From Clostridiales bacterium (GTDB lineage Bacteria; Bacillota; Clostridia; Oscillospirales; Oscillospiraceae), in NCBI GenBank assembly GCA_902363045.1, contig CABIYX010000012.1, positions 19,809 to 83,808 on the forward strand: 64,000 bases of DNA, given 5' to 3'. Made by a program: the position numbers and the translations under genes. Within the stretch, counting starts at the first letter, position 1; each line of letters opens with the position of its first letter. The notes below the pieces were generated by a model. That model had not been told where the DNA came from, searched no databases, and was given only the letters and a program-made list of their open reading frames with translations. This document shows positions 16,101 to 25,890 of this stretch, in pieces.

Positions 16101-18377
16101 ATGAAAGCGACCCGAACCCACCAATGGACCAGCCTGCTGCTGTCCGGAGCGCTCGTAGCCGGCATGATGATCACCCCCTCCCTGGCTGCAGGCGGCGCAG
16201 AATTGGAATTCCAGTATCCCTCAGACGTCAAGGCCGAGGACGTCACCATCACCGTACATGAAGGTGTTCCCGCCGACAGCGGCGAGGACGCCGTCAAGGC
16301 CCTGCCCGAGGTGAAAAAGAACGCAGAGGGCGACTATCTGGTCAGCGAGCCCGGCACATACAGCTACTGGGTCCGGGGCGATGGCTACTACAATGTTTGC
16401 AAGATCTTCAACGTAACGCAGAAGGACCTGGACGCCGGCTCTCTGAAGCTGGAGGTGGAGACGGGGAAGATGGCCTATACAGGCTATGAGCCCACCTCTC
16501 CCAACCTGGCAAACGTGCCTGAGAACTATGACCAGGGCGCCCGGGACTCCCTGCTGATCCTCTGGTCGGACGAGGTGCTGGACGAGTACTTCTCCACCGA
16601 CACGCTGAAGAATTTCAAGGAATATGACACCCCCTTCTTCACCAAGGACCGGGCCGACCATCAGTTCACCACCCAGGATGAGATGATGAGCTATCTGACG
16701 GCGAAGGACCAGGCGGAAGAGGATATGTACCTGTACAGCCTGGGCAAGACCCCCGCCTATCAGTATGATATGCCCATCGCCGTGTTCACCGAGACTGATC
16801 TGTCCTCCGCCAAGTCTCTGGAGGAGGCTGGCGAGCTGGTCAGCGCCAACGGCAAGCTCACGGTCTGGATCCAGTCCCAGATCCATCCCAATGAGCCCGC
16901 CGCGGGCGAGGGTGCGCTGGTTATGGTCTCCGACCTGTGCGGCAGCTATGGCGAGGAAGTGCTGGATGATGTCAACGTGATCGTCATCCCCCGCATCAAT
17001 CCCGACGGCTCCTATCTGTTCACCCGCGCCACCTATCAGGGCTTCGATATGAACCGGGACCACATGGCCCTCAAGGCCCCGGAACTGGCCTATCTGCACA
17101 CCGCTTACCGGTACTTCATGCCGGAGGTGGTCATGGACGGCCACGAGTTCACCTTCTACGGCGTCACCAAAGACGGCTACATGAAGAACGCCGATGATAT
17201 GCAGTCCACCCCCGCCAGCAGCCTGAACAACGATCCTCTGGTCAATCAGCTGGCTGAGGAGGCCGTGGACGGTCTGCACAAGAACGCCGTTGACTCCGGC
17301 CTGCGGATCTATCACTACGGCACCACCGTGAACAACCCCATCGGCCGTGCCTACTATGGCCTGTATAACTCCATCTCCATCCTGGTGGAGACCCGCGGCA
17401 TCGGCGCCGGCTCCACCAACTTCGCCCGCCGGGTCTACTCCCAGCAGAACGCCGCCCACTCCATCATTGATTACGCTGTGGCCAATGATGACGCCATCAA
17501 TAAGGCTGTGGCCGACGCCCGCGCCCAGGTCACCGCAGACGGCAAGGTCTTTGATGCTGAGGACACCGTGATCCTTCAGCAGGTCGCCTCCGGCAAGACC
17601 CAGTCCCCCACCGCTCTGACCACCTATCAGTACAGCATGGACGGCAGCGATGTCAAATCCTCCTCCGCTACCCTGTCCATGAACGACACCGTGGTGCGCA
17701 GCCGCATCCGTCCCACCGCTTATGTCATCCCCAAGGACATCCCCAACGCGGAAAAGATCCTGTACATCCTCCAGAATCAGGGTGCGGAGTACTATGAGCT
17801 GGAGCCCGGCTCCACTGCCCAGCTGAAGCAGTACTACTATGTGGGCGAGTACACCTACAATGAGAAGAAGGCTGGCTTCACCGCTGATCTGCGGGACGCC
17901 GCCAATGTCACCTTTGAAAAGGGCGCGTACGTCATCCCCATGGATCAGGTCTCCGGCAACGTCATCGCTATGATTATGGAGCCTGACGTCAACGACTCCA
18001 ACGGCTACGACGGCACCCTGGTGCAATACGGCGTAGTCTCCTATGACGAGACCACCAAGAATTTCCCCATCTACCGCTATGAGGGCAACGACCCCCGGAC
18101 CACTCTGGTCAGCAACGCCGCTGAGAAGCCTGTGGAGCCTGAGACTCCCGAGCAGCCCGCCGAGCCCGAGAAGCCTGTGGAGCCCGAAAAGCCCGCTGAG
18201 CCCCAGCAGCCCTCCGGTTCCTACACCGTGAAGGCCGGCGATTCCCTGTGGTCCATCGCTCAGAAGCATCTGGGCACCGGCACCAAGTGGGAGGTCATCT
18301 ATAAGGCCAACCAGAAGCTGATCCAGAATCCCAACCAGATCCAGATCGGCCAGGTCCTCACCATCCCCGCCGCATAA
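16101..18377 (+). CDS. Secreted M14-family zinc carboxypeptidase with C-terminal LysM
   Basis: 758 residues from the ATG at 16101 behind AAAGGAG; an in-frame extension upstream to 15942 lacks a ribosome site. A signal peptide covers about 1-30 (LLLSGALVAGMMITPSLAAGG). The M14 catalytic core has the zinc pair H262-P-N-E265, substrate-binding D-M-N-R-D at 316-320, a probable third ligand H348 in DGHEF, and the catalytic-type Glu E430 in LVETRG. A Pro/Glu linker (about 675-705, PEKPVEPEKPAEP) leads to one LysM domain at 709-757. It should act on peptide or peptidoglycan substrates at the cell wall. Confidence 0.88.
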   Translation: MKATRTHQWTSLLLSGALVAGMMITPSLAAGGAELEFQYPSDVKAEDVTITVHEGVPADSGEDAVKALPEVKKNAEGDYLVSEPGTYSYWVRGDGYYNVCKIFNVTQKDLDAGSLKLEVETGKMAYTGYEPTSPNLANVPENYDQGARDSLLILWSDEVLDEYFSTDTLKNFKEYDTPFFTKDRADHQFTTQDEMMSYLTAKDQAEEDMYLYSLGKTPAYQYDMPIAVFTETDLSSAKSLEEAGELVSANGKLTVWIQSQIHPNEPAAGEGALVMVSDLCGSYGEEVLDDVNVIVIPRINPDGSYLFTRATYQGFDMNRDHMALKAPELAYLHTAYRYFMPEVVMDGHEFTFYGVTKDGYMKNADDMQSTPASSLNNDPLVNQLAEEAVDGLHKNAVDSGLRIYHYGTTVNNPIGRAYYGLYNSISILVETRGIGAGSTNFARRVYSQQNAAHSIIDYAVANDDAINKAVADARAQVTADGKVFDAEDTVILQQVASGKTQSPTALTTYQYSMDGSDVKSSSATLSMNDTVVRSRIRPTAYVIPKDIPNAEKILYILQNQGAEYYELEPGSTAQLKQYYYVGEYTYNEKKAGFTADLRDAANVTFEKGAYVIPMDQVSGNVIAMIMEPDVNDSNGYDGTLVQYGVVSYDETTKNFPIYRYEGNDPRTTLVSNAAEKPVEPETPEQPAEPEKPVEPEKPAEPQQPSGSYTVKAGDSLWSIAQKHLGTGTKWEVIYKANQKLIQNPNQIQIGQVLTIPAA

Positions 18378-18455
18378 TCATAACAAAAATGATCAAGGAG
18401 GCGGCCCGACAGGGCCGCCTCCTTCCCAATGATCCTTTGGACTGAACGAGTCAGC

Positions 18456-18490
18456 AAACACCTCCGTCACTTTGATGGAGGTGTTTCTCT
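18456..18490 (+). terminator. Terminator-like hairpin after the M14 gene
   Basis: AAACACCTCC / GGAGGTGTTT with an 11-base loop and TCTCT. A second GC-rich hairpin without a T run lies at 18395-18424. Confidence 0.65.
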
Positions 18491-18595
18491 ATGCAAACCG
18501 CTCAATAATCTTGGAATTTCATAATTCTATTATATTTCTATGTTTCAATCAATGTGTGAGCAATCTCAGAGGAGCGCGAGTTTCCTCCCTTTTAG

Positions 18596-18641
18596 TTGAC
18601 ATTGTAGACCTTTTCTGCTACAATTAGTCTACAAAGTAGAC
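18596..18641 (+). promoter_or_regulatory. BlaI-type promoter/operator
   Basis: TTGACA (18596-18601), 17 bases and TACAAT (18619-18624) make a consensus promoter. TTGTAGAC lies in the spacer just after the -35, and a perfect palindrome GTCTAC-AAA-GTAGAC covers 18627-18641 around the start point. These are the expected half-sites for the BlaI repressor encoded next. Confidence 0.8.
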
Positions 18642-18664
18642 CAACAATCTGTGAGGTGAACGAT

Positions 18665-19045
18665 ATGGAAGCCCTGACCCTGACCAACAGCGAGTGGTAT
18701 GTGCTGGACTGCCTGTGGGAGCGCTCCCCCATGACGGTGATGGAGCTGGTGTCCGCTCTCCATGAGAAGGTGGGCTGGGCCAAGAGCACCACCATCACTA
18801 CCCTGCGGCGGATGGAGGACAAGGGCCTGCTCCACTGTCAGGTGGAGGGCCGCGCCAAACATTACACCCCGGCGGTGGAGCGGCAGAGCGCCGCCCGGCG
18901 GGAGACCCGCTCCTTCCTGGACCGGGTATATCAAGGCAGTGTGGGGTTGATGGTTTCCTCGCTGGTCCAAGATGAGGCCCTGAGCCGGGAGGAGATCTAT
19001 CAGCTCTATGAAATCTTACGCCAGGCAGAGGAGGGAACAAAATGA
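18665..19045 (+). CDS. blaI: BlaI/MecI/CopY family transcriptional repressor
   Basis: 126 residues from the ATG at 18665 (GAGGTG upstream; a GTG at 18656 overlaps that ribosome site). A winged helix at 5-75 (TNSEWYVLDCLWERSPMTVMELVSALHEK, then STTITTLRRMEDKGLL) and a C-terminal dimerisation helix are typical. It overlaps the M56 gene by 4 bases. In this family the M56 sensor triggers cleavage of the repressor. The resistance target is not evident: there is no beta-lactamase nearby, so the pair may control other envelope genes. Confidence 0.92.
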   Translation: MEALTLTNSEWYVLDCLWERSPMTVMELVSALHEKVGWAKSTTITTLRRMEDKGLLHCQVEGRAKHYTPAVERQSAARRETRSFLDRVYQGSVGLMVSSLVQDEALSREEIYQLYEILRQAEEGTK

Positions 19046-21111
19046 CCGGACTGACCGCACTCCCCAGTCTGATGCCCACCCTGATCCCCTGGACCTTTAC
19101 CTCAATTCTTCTGATCCTGGCGGTGCTGGTTGTACGGAAGTTCACCCAAAACTGGCTCTCCTCTGTAAACCGCTATGCCCTGTGGTTGGTGGTGCTGATC
19201 CGGCTGCTGGTTCCCATACAGCTCCCCTTCCTCTCCTCCTTAGGGGCAGTGGACTTTGCGCCCCAGATGGAGAATTCTCCGGTATATGCCTTCCCCACCG
19301 GCCACATAGATGCACCAGAGAGTTATATTCAGCATATCTGGGAAGACCAGGGAGAGGACCCGGTCATGAGCGCCGGCGTCGCCAGCCGCAGCTTCCCCGC
19401 TCTGGGAGGAATCGGCTTTGATTATTACAACGGCGGCACAATCCTGGAAGAGAACGGTTATACCGATTACGCCTTTTTCTCCACTGTCCCCCGTATCCTG
19501 TCTATCCTGTGGGGAGCAGGAGCGGTGGTGATGCTCCTGTGCCTAGCCGGGAACAACCTGCGCTTTGCCGCAAGGCTGCACCGCTCCCGCTGTCCCTTGG
19601 ACATCCCCGAGTTTCCCCTTCCCGTTTACCTGATGGAAGGCCTGTCCTCCCCCTGTCTGTCCGGCCTGTTTCACCCCGCCATCTACCTCACCCCGGAGGT
19701 TGCGGAGAACGAAACGGCCCTGCGCCATGTACTGGCCCATGAGGCAACCCACTACGCCCACAAGGACCACATCTGGTCCGCCCTCCGGTGTACCGCCCTA
19801 GCCCTTCACTGGTATAATCCCCTGGTGTGGCTGGCGGTTTCCCTGTCCAAGGCGGACGGGGAGCTGGCCTGCGACGAGGGGGCAGTCCGGCGGCTGGGCG
19901 AGGAGGAGCGCATCCCCTACGGCCGGACCCTGGTGGACACGGTGGCCTGCCGGTCCCAGCGGCCCGCCGATCTGCTGTCCTGCTCCACCACAATGGCAGG
20001 AGGAAATAAGACCATCCAACAGCGGGTGGCCCTCTTAGTGAAGAAGCCGGAAACGAAAGCGGCGGCCATCTTGGGGGCGTGTACGGCACTGGCTTTGGCG
20101 GCGGTGTTCACCTTCGGGGGCGGCGTTTCCTCTCCGCACAGCTATGTGGGGTATTATGACCAATTCTGTTCCCAGGTCCGGCAAGCCAGCGCCATACAGA
20201 TAACCCCTCCTTTCCGATTCAGCGTCTCCTTTCCAGAGCCCATCACCGCGCCCTCCCTGCTGGAGGCTGCCCGGGCCGACCTGCTCTGCGCCCGGGCTCC
20301 CACATCCAAAGAAGCCCGGCGCCGCTGGAATGAGGATGATCTTTTCCACGACGCCTACCAGATCACCCTGACGCTCTCCTCCGGTCAGACGGCCCCATAT
20401 CTGCTTTATCAGCCCGGCGGCCTCTCCTGGACAAGCAGTGGGGAAAATTTGGTCTATGTTCTCTCCGGAGATCCCCTCCAAACCACAGGCGTTCTGGACA
20501 CTTATGCGGTCCAGGCCCTGGTGGGATGGGCGGAACAGCAAAAGGAACATCAGAAAGATCCTGTCCCCCTCACTTTCGAGGAACCGGCCTACTTCAACGA
20601 CGGCTTCTTTTTTGACAACGGGACCGGAAACGGCGGGGACGACTACCTCCATTTCTCCATTCGGAATATGTTCCTCACCTCCCAGCATGACACGCCCCAG
20701 GACATCGATCTGTTTGGATTATTTTATTGCGGAAGCGCTCAGCCTTCCGCCCCCATGAGTCAGGAAGAGCGCCAGCTGGTGATCGACCGGGGCTATGGCG
20801 GAACAGATCCAGACTGTGGCTGCACCAAAATCACCCGGCAGGAGATGGACGCCGTTTTGTGGGAGTACACTGGCCTAACTTTGGAGGAGACCCGCCAGGT
20901 CGGACTGAAGCAGTTCACCTACCTGCCGGAGTACGACGCCTACTATCACTTCCACGGGGACACCAACTACACACTGCCCATCTTCTCCCGGGGATCCCGC
21001 CAGGAAGATTTGATCCATCTTGACTACGGAGATCGCAGGCTGACCCTGCGGCAGACCGGAAATGGCTATCAGTTCTGTTCCAACCGCTCCCTCACCGCCC
21101 TTCCAGAGTAG
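19042..21111 (+). CDS. M56-family membrane metallopeptidase (BlaR1/MecR1-like sensor)
   Basis: 689 residues. The N-terminal half carries the four-helix M56 membrane peptidase with HEATH at 233-237 (H233, E234, H237), inside LAHEATHYAHKDHIW, and the downstream ELACDEGAVRRLG region. A further membrane segment is near 340-360. The C-terminal 320 residues are extracytoplasmic and do not show a penicillin-binding SXXK domain as in BlaR1, so the signal sensed is unknown. It is coupled to blaI. The rest of the cluster gives no cue. Confidence 0.88.
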   Translation: MTGLTALPSLMPTLIPWTFTSILLILAVLVVRKFTQNWLSSVNRYALWLVVLIRLLVPIQLPFLSSLGAVDFAPQMENSPVYAFPTGHIDAPESYIQHIWEDQGEDPVMSAGVASRSFPALGGIGFDYYNGGTILEENGYTDYAFFSTVPRILSILWGAGAVVMLLCLAGNNLRFAARLHRSRCPLDIPEFPLPVYLMEGLSSPCLSGLFHPAIYLTPEVAENETALRHVLAHEATHYAHKDHIWSALRCTALALHWYNPLVWLAVSLSKADGELACDEGAVRRLGEEERIPYGRTLVDTVACRSQRPADLLSCSTTMAGGNKTIQQRVALLVKKPETKAAAILGACTALALAAVFTFGGGVSSPHSYVGYYDQFCSQVRQASAIQITPPFRFSVSFPEPITAPSLLEAARADLLCARAPTSKEARRRWNEDDLFHDAYQITLTLSSGQTAPYLLYQPGGLSWTSSGENLVYVLSGDPLQTTGVLDTYAVQALVGWAEQQKEHQKDPVPLTFEEPAYFNDGFFFDNGTGNGGDDYLHFSIRNMFLTSQHDTPQDIDLFGLFYCGSAQPSAPMSQEERQLVIDRGYGGTDPDCGCTKITRQEMDAVLWEYTGLTLEETRQVGLKQFTYLPEYDAYYHFHGDTNYTLPIFSRGSRQEDLIHLDYGDRRLTLRQTGNGYQFCSNRSLTALPE

Positions 21112-21178
21112 GGCGGCAGTTCAACGTCTCCCTGCACTGCGCCGAGGGGCCCTCCCCCCACTGAACGCTCTCTTTCCC

Positions 21179-21210
21179 CTCCGCCCGCACCATCTGCGGG
21201 CGGAGTTTTT
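21179..21210 (+). terminator. Terminator after the M56 gene
   Basis: CTCCGCCCGC / GCGGGCGGAG with a 7-base loop followed by five T. Confidence 0.9.
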
Positions 21211-21442
21211 ATGCATTTCGACAGTTTACTTTTCTTTTACATATTCCCACATTTTGATTTCATAAGGTTGAAATGCACAATTTTACGACGTTAAAAGACT
21301 GTTTTTCCTCTCCTCTTTCCTGTTAAGAAGTCGTTAAAATTGTTGTTTTTCCCCTCAACTGCCAGTATCATAGTACAGAAGAAAACTGGGATCCGGCGGT
21401 CCATCCCCGGATCAATCGTACAGTCAGGAGTTACAGGTCACT
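21211..21442 (+). other. AT-rich leader before the activase-related gene
   Basis: Together with the terminator this makes a 331-base gap. It is AT-rich and contains two similar stretches, ACGACGTTAAAAG (about 21284) and AGTCGTTAAAATTG (about 21330), then TATCAT near 21366 as a possible -10. No small gene is visible. A GTCAGGAG stretch precedes the ATG at 21443. Confidence 0.4.
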
Positions 21443-24379
21443 ATGAGTCTGCGCATCGGCATCGACATCGGCTCCACCACCGTCAAGGTCGTGGTGCTGG
21501 ATGAACAGAACAAGCTGCTGTTCCGCTCCTATGAGCGGCACTACTCCAAGACCCGGGAACGGGCCTGCGAGACCCTCCATTCCATCACCGGTCTGCTGGC
21601 GGGCAAACAGGTGAAAATGGTCATCACCGGCTCTGCCGGTCTGGGTGTGGCCAATGCCTCCGGCATTGACTTTGTGCAGGAGGTCTACGCCACCGCCGCC
21701 GCGGTCAATACATACATCCCCAAAACGGACGCCGTCATTGAGCTGGGGGGCGAGGACGCCAAGATCATCTTCTTCGGCGGCGCTCTGGAGGAGCGGATGA
21801 ACGGCTCCTGCGCCGGGGGCACCGGGGCCTTCATCGACCAGATGGCCACTCTGATGAACGTGACGGTGGGCGAGCTAGACGCCCTCTCTCTGAAGCATGA
21901 AAAGATCTATCCCATCGCCTCCCGCTGCGGTGTGTTTGCCAAAAGCGACATCCAGCCCATCCTGAACCAGGGCGGGCGGAAGGAGGACGTGGCCGCCTCC
22001 ATTTTCCAGGCGGTGGTGGACCAGACGGTGGCCGGCCTCACCCAGGGCCGGGAGCTGAAGGGCAGGATCGTCTTTCTGGGCGGCCCCCTCCACTTCCTCA
22101 TGGGCCTGCGGGAGCGGTTTGTGGAGACCTTGAAGCTGGACGGGGATCACGCCATCTTCCCTGAGGACGGCGACTGCTTCGCCGCCATGGGCGCTGCCCT
22201 GTGCGCCACCGACTATGCCCCCGTTCTCTTTGAGGACGCGCTGAAAAAGCTGGAGGAGAGCGTGGACACCACCACACTGGTGGACACCATGCCCCCTCTG
22301 TTCCGGGATGTGGGCGAGTACGGCGCCTTCTGCGCCCGGCACAACGCCAAGCGTCCGCCTCAGACCGACATCAAAACCTACCGCGGCCCCGCTTGGCTGG
22401 GCATCGATGCCGGCTCTACCACCACCAAGCTGGCCCTCATCACGGAGAACGGCGGCCTGCTGTACACCTATTACCACTCCAACCAGGGCAATCCGGTGGC
22501 CATCGTACTGGAGCAGCTGCGGACCATCTACGCCATGTGCGGCGACCGCATCCAGATCCGTGGGGCGGCGGTCACCGGCTACGGCGAGGACCTGATCAAA
22601 AACGCCTTCTCCTGTGACCTGGGCCTGGTGGAGACGGTGGCCCACTACCGGGCAGCCGCCCACTTCGAGCCCGAGGTGGATTTCATCATCGACATCGGCG
22701 GCCAGGACATGAAGTGCTTCAAGATCCGCAACCAGGCGGTGGACTCCATCATGCTGAATGAGGCCTGTTCCTCCGGCTGCGGCTCCTTTATCGAGACCTT
22801 CGCCAAGGCCCTGGGCTATTCCATCGCAGACTTCGCCAAGCTGGGCCTGTTCGCTCAGCACCCGGTAAACCTGGGCTCCCGCTGCACCGTATTTATGAAC
22901 TCCAGCGTCAAGCAGGCCCAGAAGGACGGAGCCAGCGTGGAGGACATCTCTGCAGGTCTTTCCATCTCCATTGTAAAAAACGCCATTTACAAGGTCATCC
23001 GCGCCGCCTCCCCCGACGATCTGGGACAGCACATTGTGGTCCAGGGCGGCACCTTCCACAACGACGCGGTACTCCGGGCCTTTGAGCTGGAGCTGGGCCG
23101 GGACGTCACCCGCCCCACCATCTCGGGCATCATGGGGGCCTTCGGCGCGGCCCTGGCCGCCCGGGACCTGAACCTGGAGCAGAGCGCTCTGCTCTCTCCT
23201 CAGGCCCTGGAGAAGTTCACCCACACCGCCAAGCCGGCCACCTGCGGCCTGTGCACCAACCACTGCTCCCTCACGGTCAACGCCTTTGACGGCGGGCGGC
23301 GGTTCATCTCAGGCAACCGCTGCTCCCGCCCTCTGGGGGAGGAGCCCACCCGGCATCCCGACCTGATGCGGTATAAATATGCAAAGCTCCGCTCCCTCCA
23401 TGGCAAGGGCAGCGGGGACGGCTCCCGGGGCAGGATCGGCATCCCCTTCGGCCTGAATATGTATGAAAATCTCCCCTTCTGGTTTGAGCTGTTCACCCGC
23501 CTCAACTTCGAGGTGGTCCTCTCCCCGGAGTCCAGCCGGAAGCTCTATCTGAAGGGACAGCGCACCATCCCCTCGGACACGGTGTGTTATCCCGCCAAGC
23601 TGCTCCACGGCCATGTGGCGGCCCTGGCGGAGCAGGGGGTGGACGCCATCTTCTACCCCTGTATGCCCTATAATTTCAACGAGGGCGTCAGCGACAACAA
23701 CTACAACTGTCCGGTAGTGGCCTACTATCCAGAGCTTCTGGCCGCCAACGTCCCCGATTTAAAGCGGGTCCGGTACCTGTACCCCTACTTCGGCCTGCAC
23801 CGTCCCCGGGATTTCGAGCGGAAGGCCGGTGAGTGGTTCTTCAACGAATTCCAGATCCCAAAGCGGGAGACTGCCGCCGCAGCCAAGGCGGCATACGCAG
23901 CCTACGAGGCTTATAAGGACGATCTGCGGCAGACTGCCCGGACCTACATCGTCCAGGCTCGGGCAGAGGGCCGCCCCATCCTGGTGGTGGCCGGCCGGCC
24001 CTATCACATGGACCCGGAAATCAATCACGGCATCAACGACCTGATCACCTCCTTCGGCTTCACCCTCATTACGGAGGACTCCGTGGCCTGGCTGGAGGAT
24101 AAGGCCCCCCGCCATGTGCTCAACCAGTGGACCTATCACGCCCGGATGTACAACGCGGCCCGGTATGTGTGCACCCAGCCGGACATGGACCTGATCCAGC
24201 TGGTCTCCTTCGGCTGCGGCATCGACGCCATCACAGGAGACGAGATGCGCTCCATCCTGGAGGGCGGAGGCAAGCTGTACACCCAGCTGAAGATCGATGA
24301 CATCAGCAATCTGGGCGCTGTCAAGATCCGGATTCGGAGTCTGATCGCGGCCATTGAGGCAAGAAAGGCCAATTCTTAA
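21443..24379 (+). CDS. Large BcrAD/BadFG-type activase-related protein (two ATPase domains plus DUF2229)
   Basis: 978 residues. Two tandem ASKHA ATPase domains of the 2-hydroxyacyl-CoA dehydratase activase family: domain 1 starts GIDIGSTTVKVVVLD with the cluster region NGSCAGGTGAFIDQM; domain 2 starts GIDAGSTTTKLALI with DIGGQDMKCFKIRN and EACSSGCGSFIETFA. Then a Cys motif C601-X2-C604-X3-C608 and a DUF2229-type domain (about 645-970). In many Clostridia these are joined to a dehydratase-like part in a single protein of about 1400 residues; here the last part is the next gene. The reaction is not known; an ATP-driven low-potential electron transfer role is inferred. Confidence 0.82.
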   Translation: MSLRIGIDIGSTTVKVVVLDEQNKLLFRSYERHYSKTRERACETLHSITGLLAGKQVKMVITGSAGLGVANASGIDFVQEVYATAAAVNTYIPKTDAVIELGGEDAKIIFFGGALEERMNGSCAGGTGAFIDQMATLMNVTVGELDALSLKHEKIYPIASRCGVFAKSDIQPILNQGGRKEDVAASIFQAVVDQTVAGLTQGRELKGRIVFLGGPLHFLMGLRERFVETLKLDGDHAIFPEDGDCFAAMGAALCATDYAPVLFEDALKKLEESVDTTTLVDTMPPLFRDVGEYGAFCARHNAKRPPQTDIKTYRGPAWLGIDAGSTTTKLALITENGGLLYTYYHSNQGNPVAIVLEQLRTIYAMCGDRIQIRGAAVTGYGEDLIKNAFSCDLGLVETVAHYRAAAHFEPEVDFIIDIGGQDMKCFKIRNQAVDSIMLNEACSSGCGSFIETFAKALGYSIADFAKLGLFAQHPVNLGSRCTVFMNSSVKQAQKDGASVEDISAGLSISIVKNAIYKVIRAASPDDLGQHIVVQGGTFHNDAVLRAFELELGRDVTRPTISGIMGAFGAALAARDLNLEQSALLSPQALEKFTHTAKPATCGLCTNHCSLTVNAFDGGRRFISGNRCSRPLGEEPTRHPDLMRYKYAKLRSLHGKGSGDGSRGRIGIPFGLNMYENLPFWFELFTRLNFEVVLSPESSRKLYLKGQRTIPSDTVCYPAKLLHGHVAALAEQGVDAIFYPCMPYNFNEGVSDNNYNCPVVAYYPELLAANVPDLKRVRYLYPYFGLHRPRDFERKAGEWFFNEFQIPKRETAAAAKAAYAAYEAYKDDLRQTARTYIVQARAEGRPILVVAGRPYHMDPEINHGINDLITSFGFTLITEDSVAWLEDKAPRHVLNQWTYHARMYNAARYVCTQPDMDLIQLVSFGCGIDAITGDEMRSILEGGGKLYTQLKIDDISNLGAVKIRIRSLIAAIEARKANS

Positions 24380-24452
24380 GGCGCGGGGACCCAGCGCGCC
24401 GCAGAACGAAGGCGTGTCCAGCGGTCACGCCCCGCAAGAAAGGAACATTTCT

Positions 24453-25796
24453 ATGGCGAAATTAGTATATGACGAGACCGGCCGCCTCCTGTTCACCAAG
24501 GAAATGAAGGAGGAGTACACCATCCTCATGCCCCAGATGCTGCCCATCCATTTTGGGATGTTCCGCAAGCTGCTGGAGCTGGAGGGCTACCATGTGGACC
24601 AGCTGAACAACGACGGCCGCTCCGTGGTAGACGAGGGGCTAAAGTATGTCCACAACGACACCTGCTACCCCGCTCTGCTGGTCATCGGACAGTTTATGGA
24701 CGCCATCAAGCACGGAGGCTACGACCCCCACAAGGTGGCCCTGTTCATCACCCAGACCGGCGGCGGCTGCCGGGCCAGCAACTACATCCATCTGCTGCGC
24801 AAAGCCCTGGCCAAGGCGGGGATGGACTATATTCCCGTGATCTCCGTCTCCTTCGGTCTGGAGAAAAACCCCGGCTTCAGCCTGAGCGTGGACCTGATCC
24901 GCAAGCTGGTGTACGGCATGATGTACGGCGACCTGATCATGTGGGTGTCCAACCAGGTCCGCCCCTACGAGGTGGAGGCTGGTGCCGCCGACGCCATGGT
25001 GGAGCACTGGACCCAGCAGCTGGTGGACCGCTTCCAGGCCGGCAAGGGCATGAGCCGCAAGCAGATGCGCCAGATCTTTGACGAGATCTGCGCCGGCTTT
25101 GCCTCCATCCCGGTCAGCGGGGAACAGAAGGTTCGGGTGGGCATCGTGGGCGAGATCTATGTAAAATTCTCCTCTCTGGGCAACAACCACCTGGAGCAGT
25201 TCCTCCTGTCCGAGGGGGTGGAGCCTGTGGTCCCCGGCCTGACCGACTTTATGATCTTCAAAATCTACAACCGGGTAGCTGATGTGGACCTGTACGGCGG
25301 AAAGCTGGTCAAGAAGGCCGCCTGCCGCGCCTTCATGTCCTATATCCAGAGTTGTCAGAGGGACATGATCCAGGCCCTGGAGCGCTCCGGACGGTTCCGT
25401 GCCCCCGGCACCTTTGATGACCTGCATAAGCTCATCCACGGCTATCTGGGCGACGGCAACAAAATGGGCGAGGGCTGGCTGCTCACCGCCGAGATGCTGG
25501 AGCTCATCCACACCGGAACCGGAAATATCGTCTGCACCCAGCCCTTCGGCTGTCTGCCCAACCACATCGTGGGCAAGGGGATGATCCGCAAGCTGAAGGA
25601 TGACTACCCCATGAGCAACATCGTCGCCATCGACTACGACCCCGGCGCCACCCGGATCAACCAGGAGAACCGCATCAAGCTCATGCTGGCCAACGCTAAG
25701 GGCCTGGCTCAGCATCAGGATGCCGTCCCCCACAGCAGCGAACCCGTCCCGGTGGAGAAGCCCCGCTCCCTCACCCACGCCGGAGCCCACGCCTGA
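24453..25796 (+). CDS. 2-hydroxyacyl-CoA dehydratase-like protein, partner of the activase-related protein
   Basis: 447 residues from the ATG at 24453 behind AAGAAAGGAA. Cysteines in conserved settings (HNDTCYPALLVIGQF, ITQTGGGCRASNYI, CTQPFGCLPNHIVGKGM) suggest iron-sulfur cluster ligands as in the dehydratase / double-cubane group. It corresponds to the C-terminal third of the fused giant protein found in other Clostridia. The genes are 73 bases apart and form one unit. It is separate from the true HgdABC set at 49-52.6 kb, so it probably does not serve glutamate fermentation. The last 25 residues are a polar tail. Confidence 0.8.
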   Translation: MAKLVYDETGRLLFTKEMKEEYTILMPQMLPIHFGMFRKLLELEGYHVDQLNNDGRSVVDEGLKYVHNDTCYPALLVIGQFMDAIKHGGYDPHKVALFITQTGGGCRASNYIHLLRKALAKAGMDYIPVISVSFGLEKNPGFSLSVDLIRKLVYGMMYGDLIMWVSNQVRPYEVEAGAADAMVEHWTQQLVDRFQAGKGMSRKQMRQIFDEICAGFASIPVSGEQKVRVGIVGEIYVKFSSLGNNHLEQFLLSEGVEPVVPGLTDFMIFKIYNRVADVDLYGGKLVKKAACRAFMSYIQSCQRDMIQALERSGRFRAPGTFDDLHKLIHGYLGDGNKMGEGWLLTAEMLELIHTGTGNIVCTQPFGCLPNHIVGKGMIRKLKDDYPMSNIVAIDYDPGATRINQENRIKLMLANAKGLAQHQDAVPHSSEPVPVEKPRSLTHAGAHA

Positions 25797-25824
25797 GCAC
25801 TTCGGACGGCCACACAGAACCAAC

Positions 25825-25869
25825 AAAACGCTCCTTTTCCGGTCTGTCCCCGGAAAAGGAGCGTTTTTC
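25825..25869. terminator. Bidirectional terminator between convergent genes
   Basis: AAAACGCTCCTTTTCC / GGAAAAGGAGCGTTTTT with a short loop; serves the dehydratase-like gene and gap. Confidence 0.93.
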
Positions 25870-25890
25870 AATATTTGATGAACGGCCCGG

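Noticed and set aside
16221..18269. 682-codon open frame on the minus strand
   Set aside because: It is the antisense of the M14-LysM gene. GC-rich codons of the real gene leave the opposite frame open; the product is low-complexity and has no ribosome site.
18395..18424. GC-rich hairpin after the M14 gene as main terminator
   Set aside because: The stem is good but no T run follows; the next hairpin at 18456-18490 fits better.
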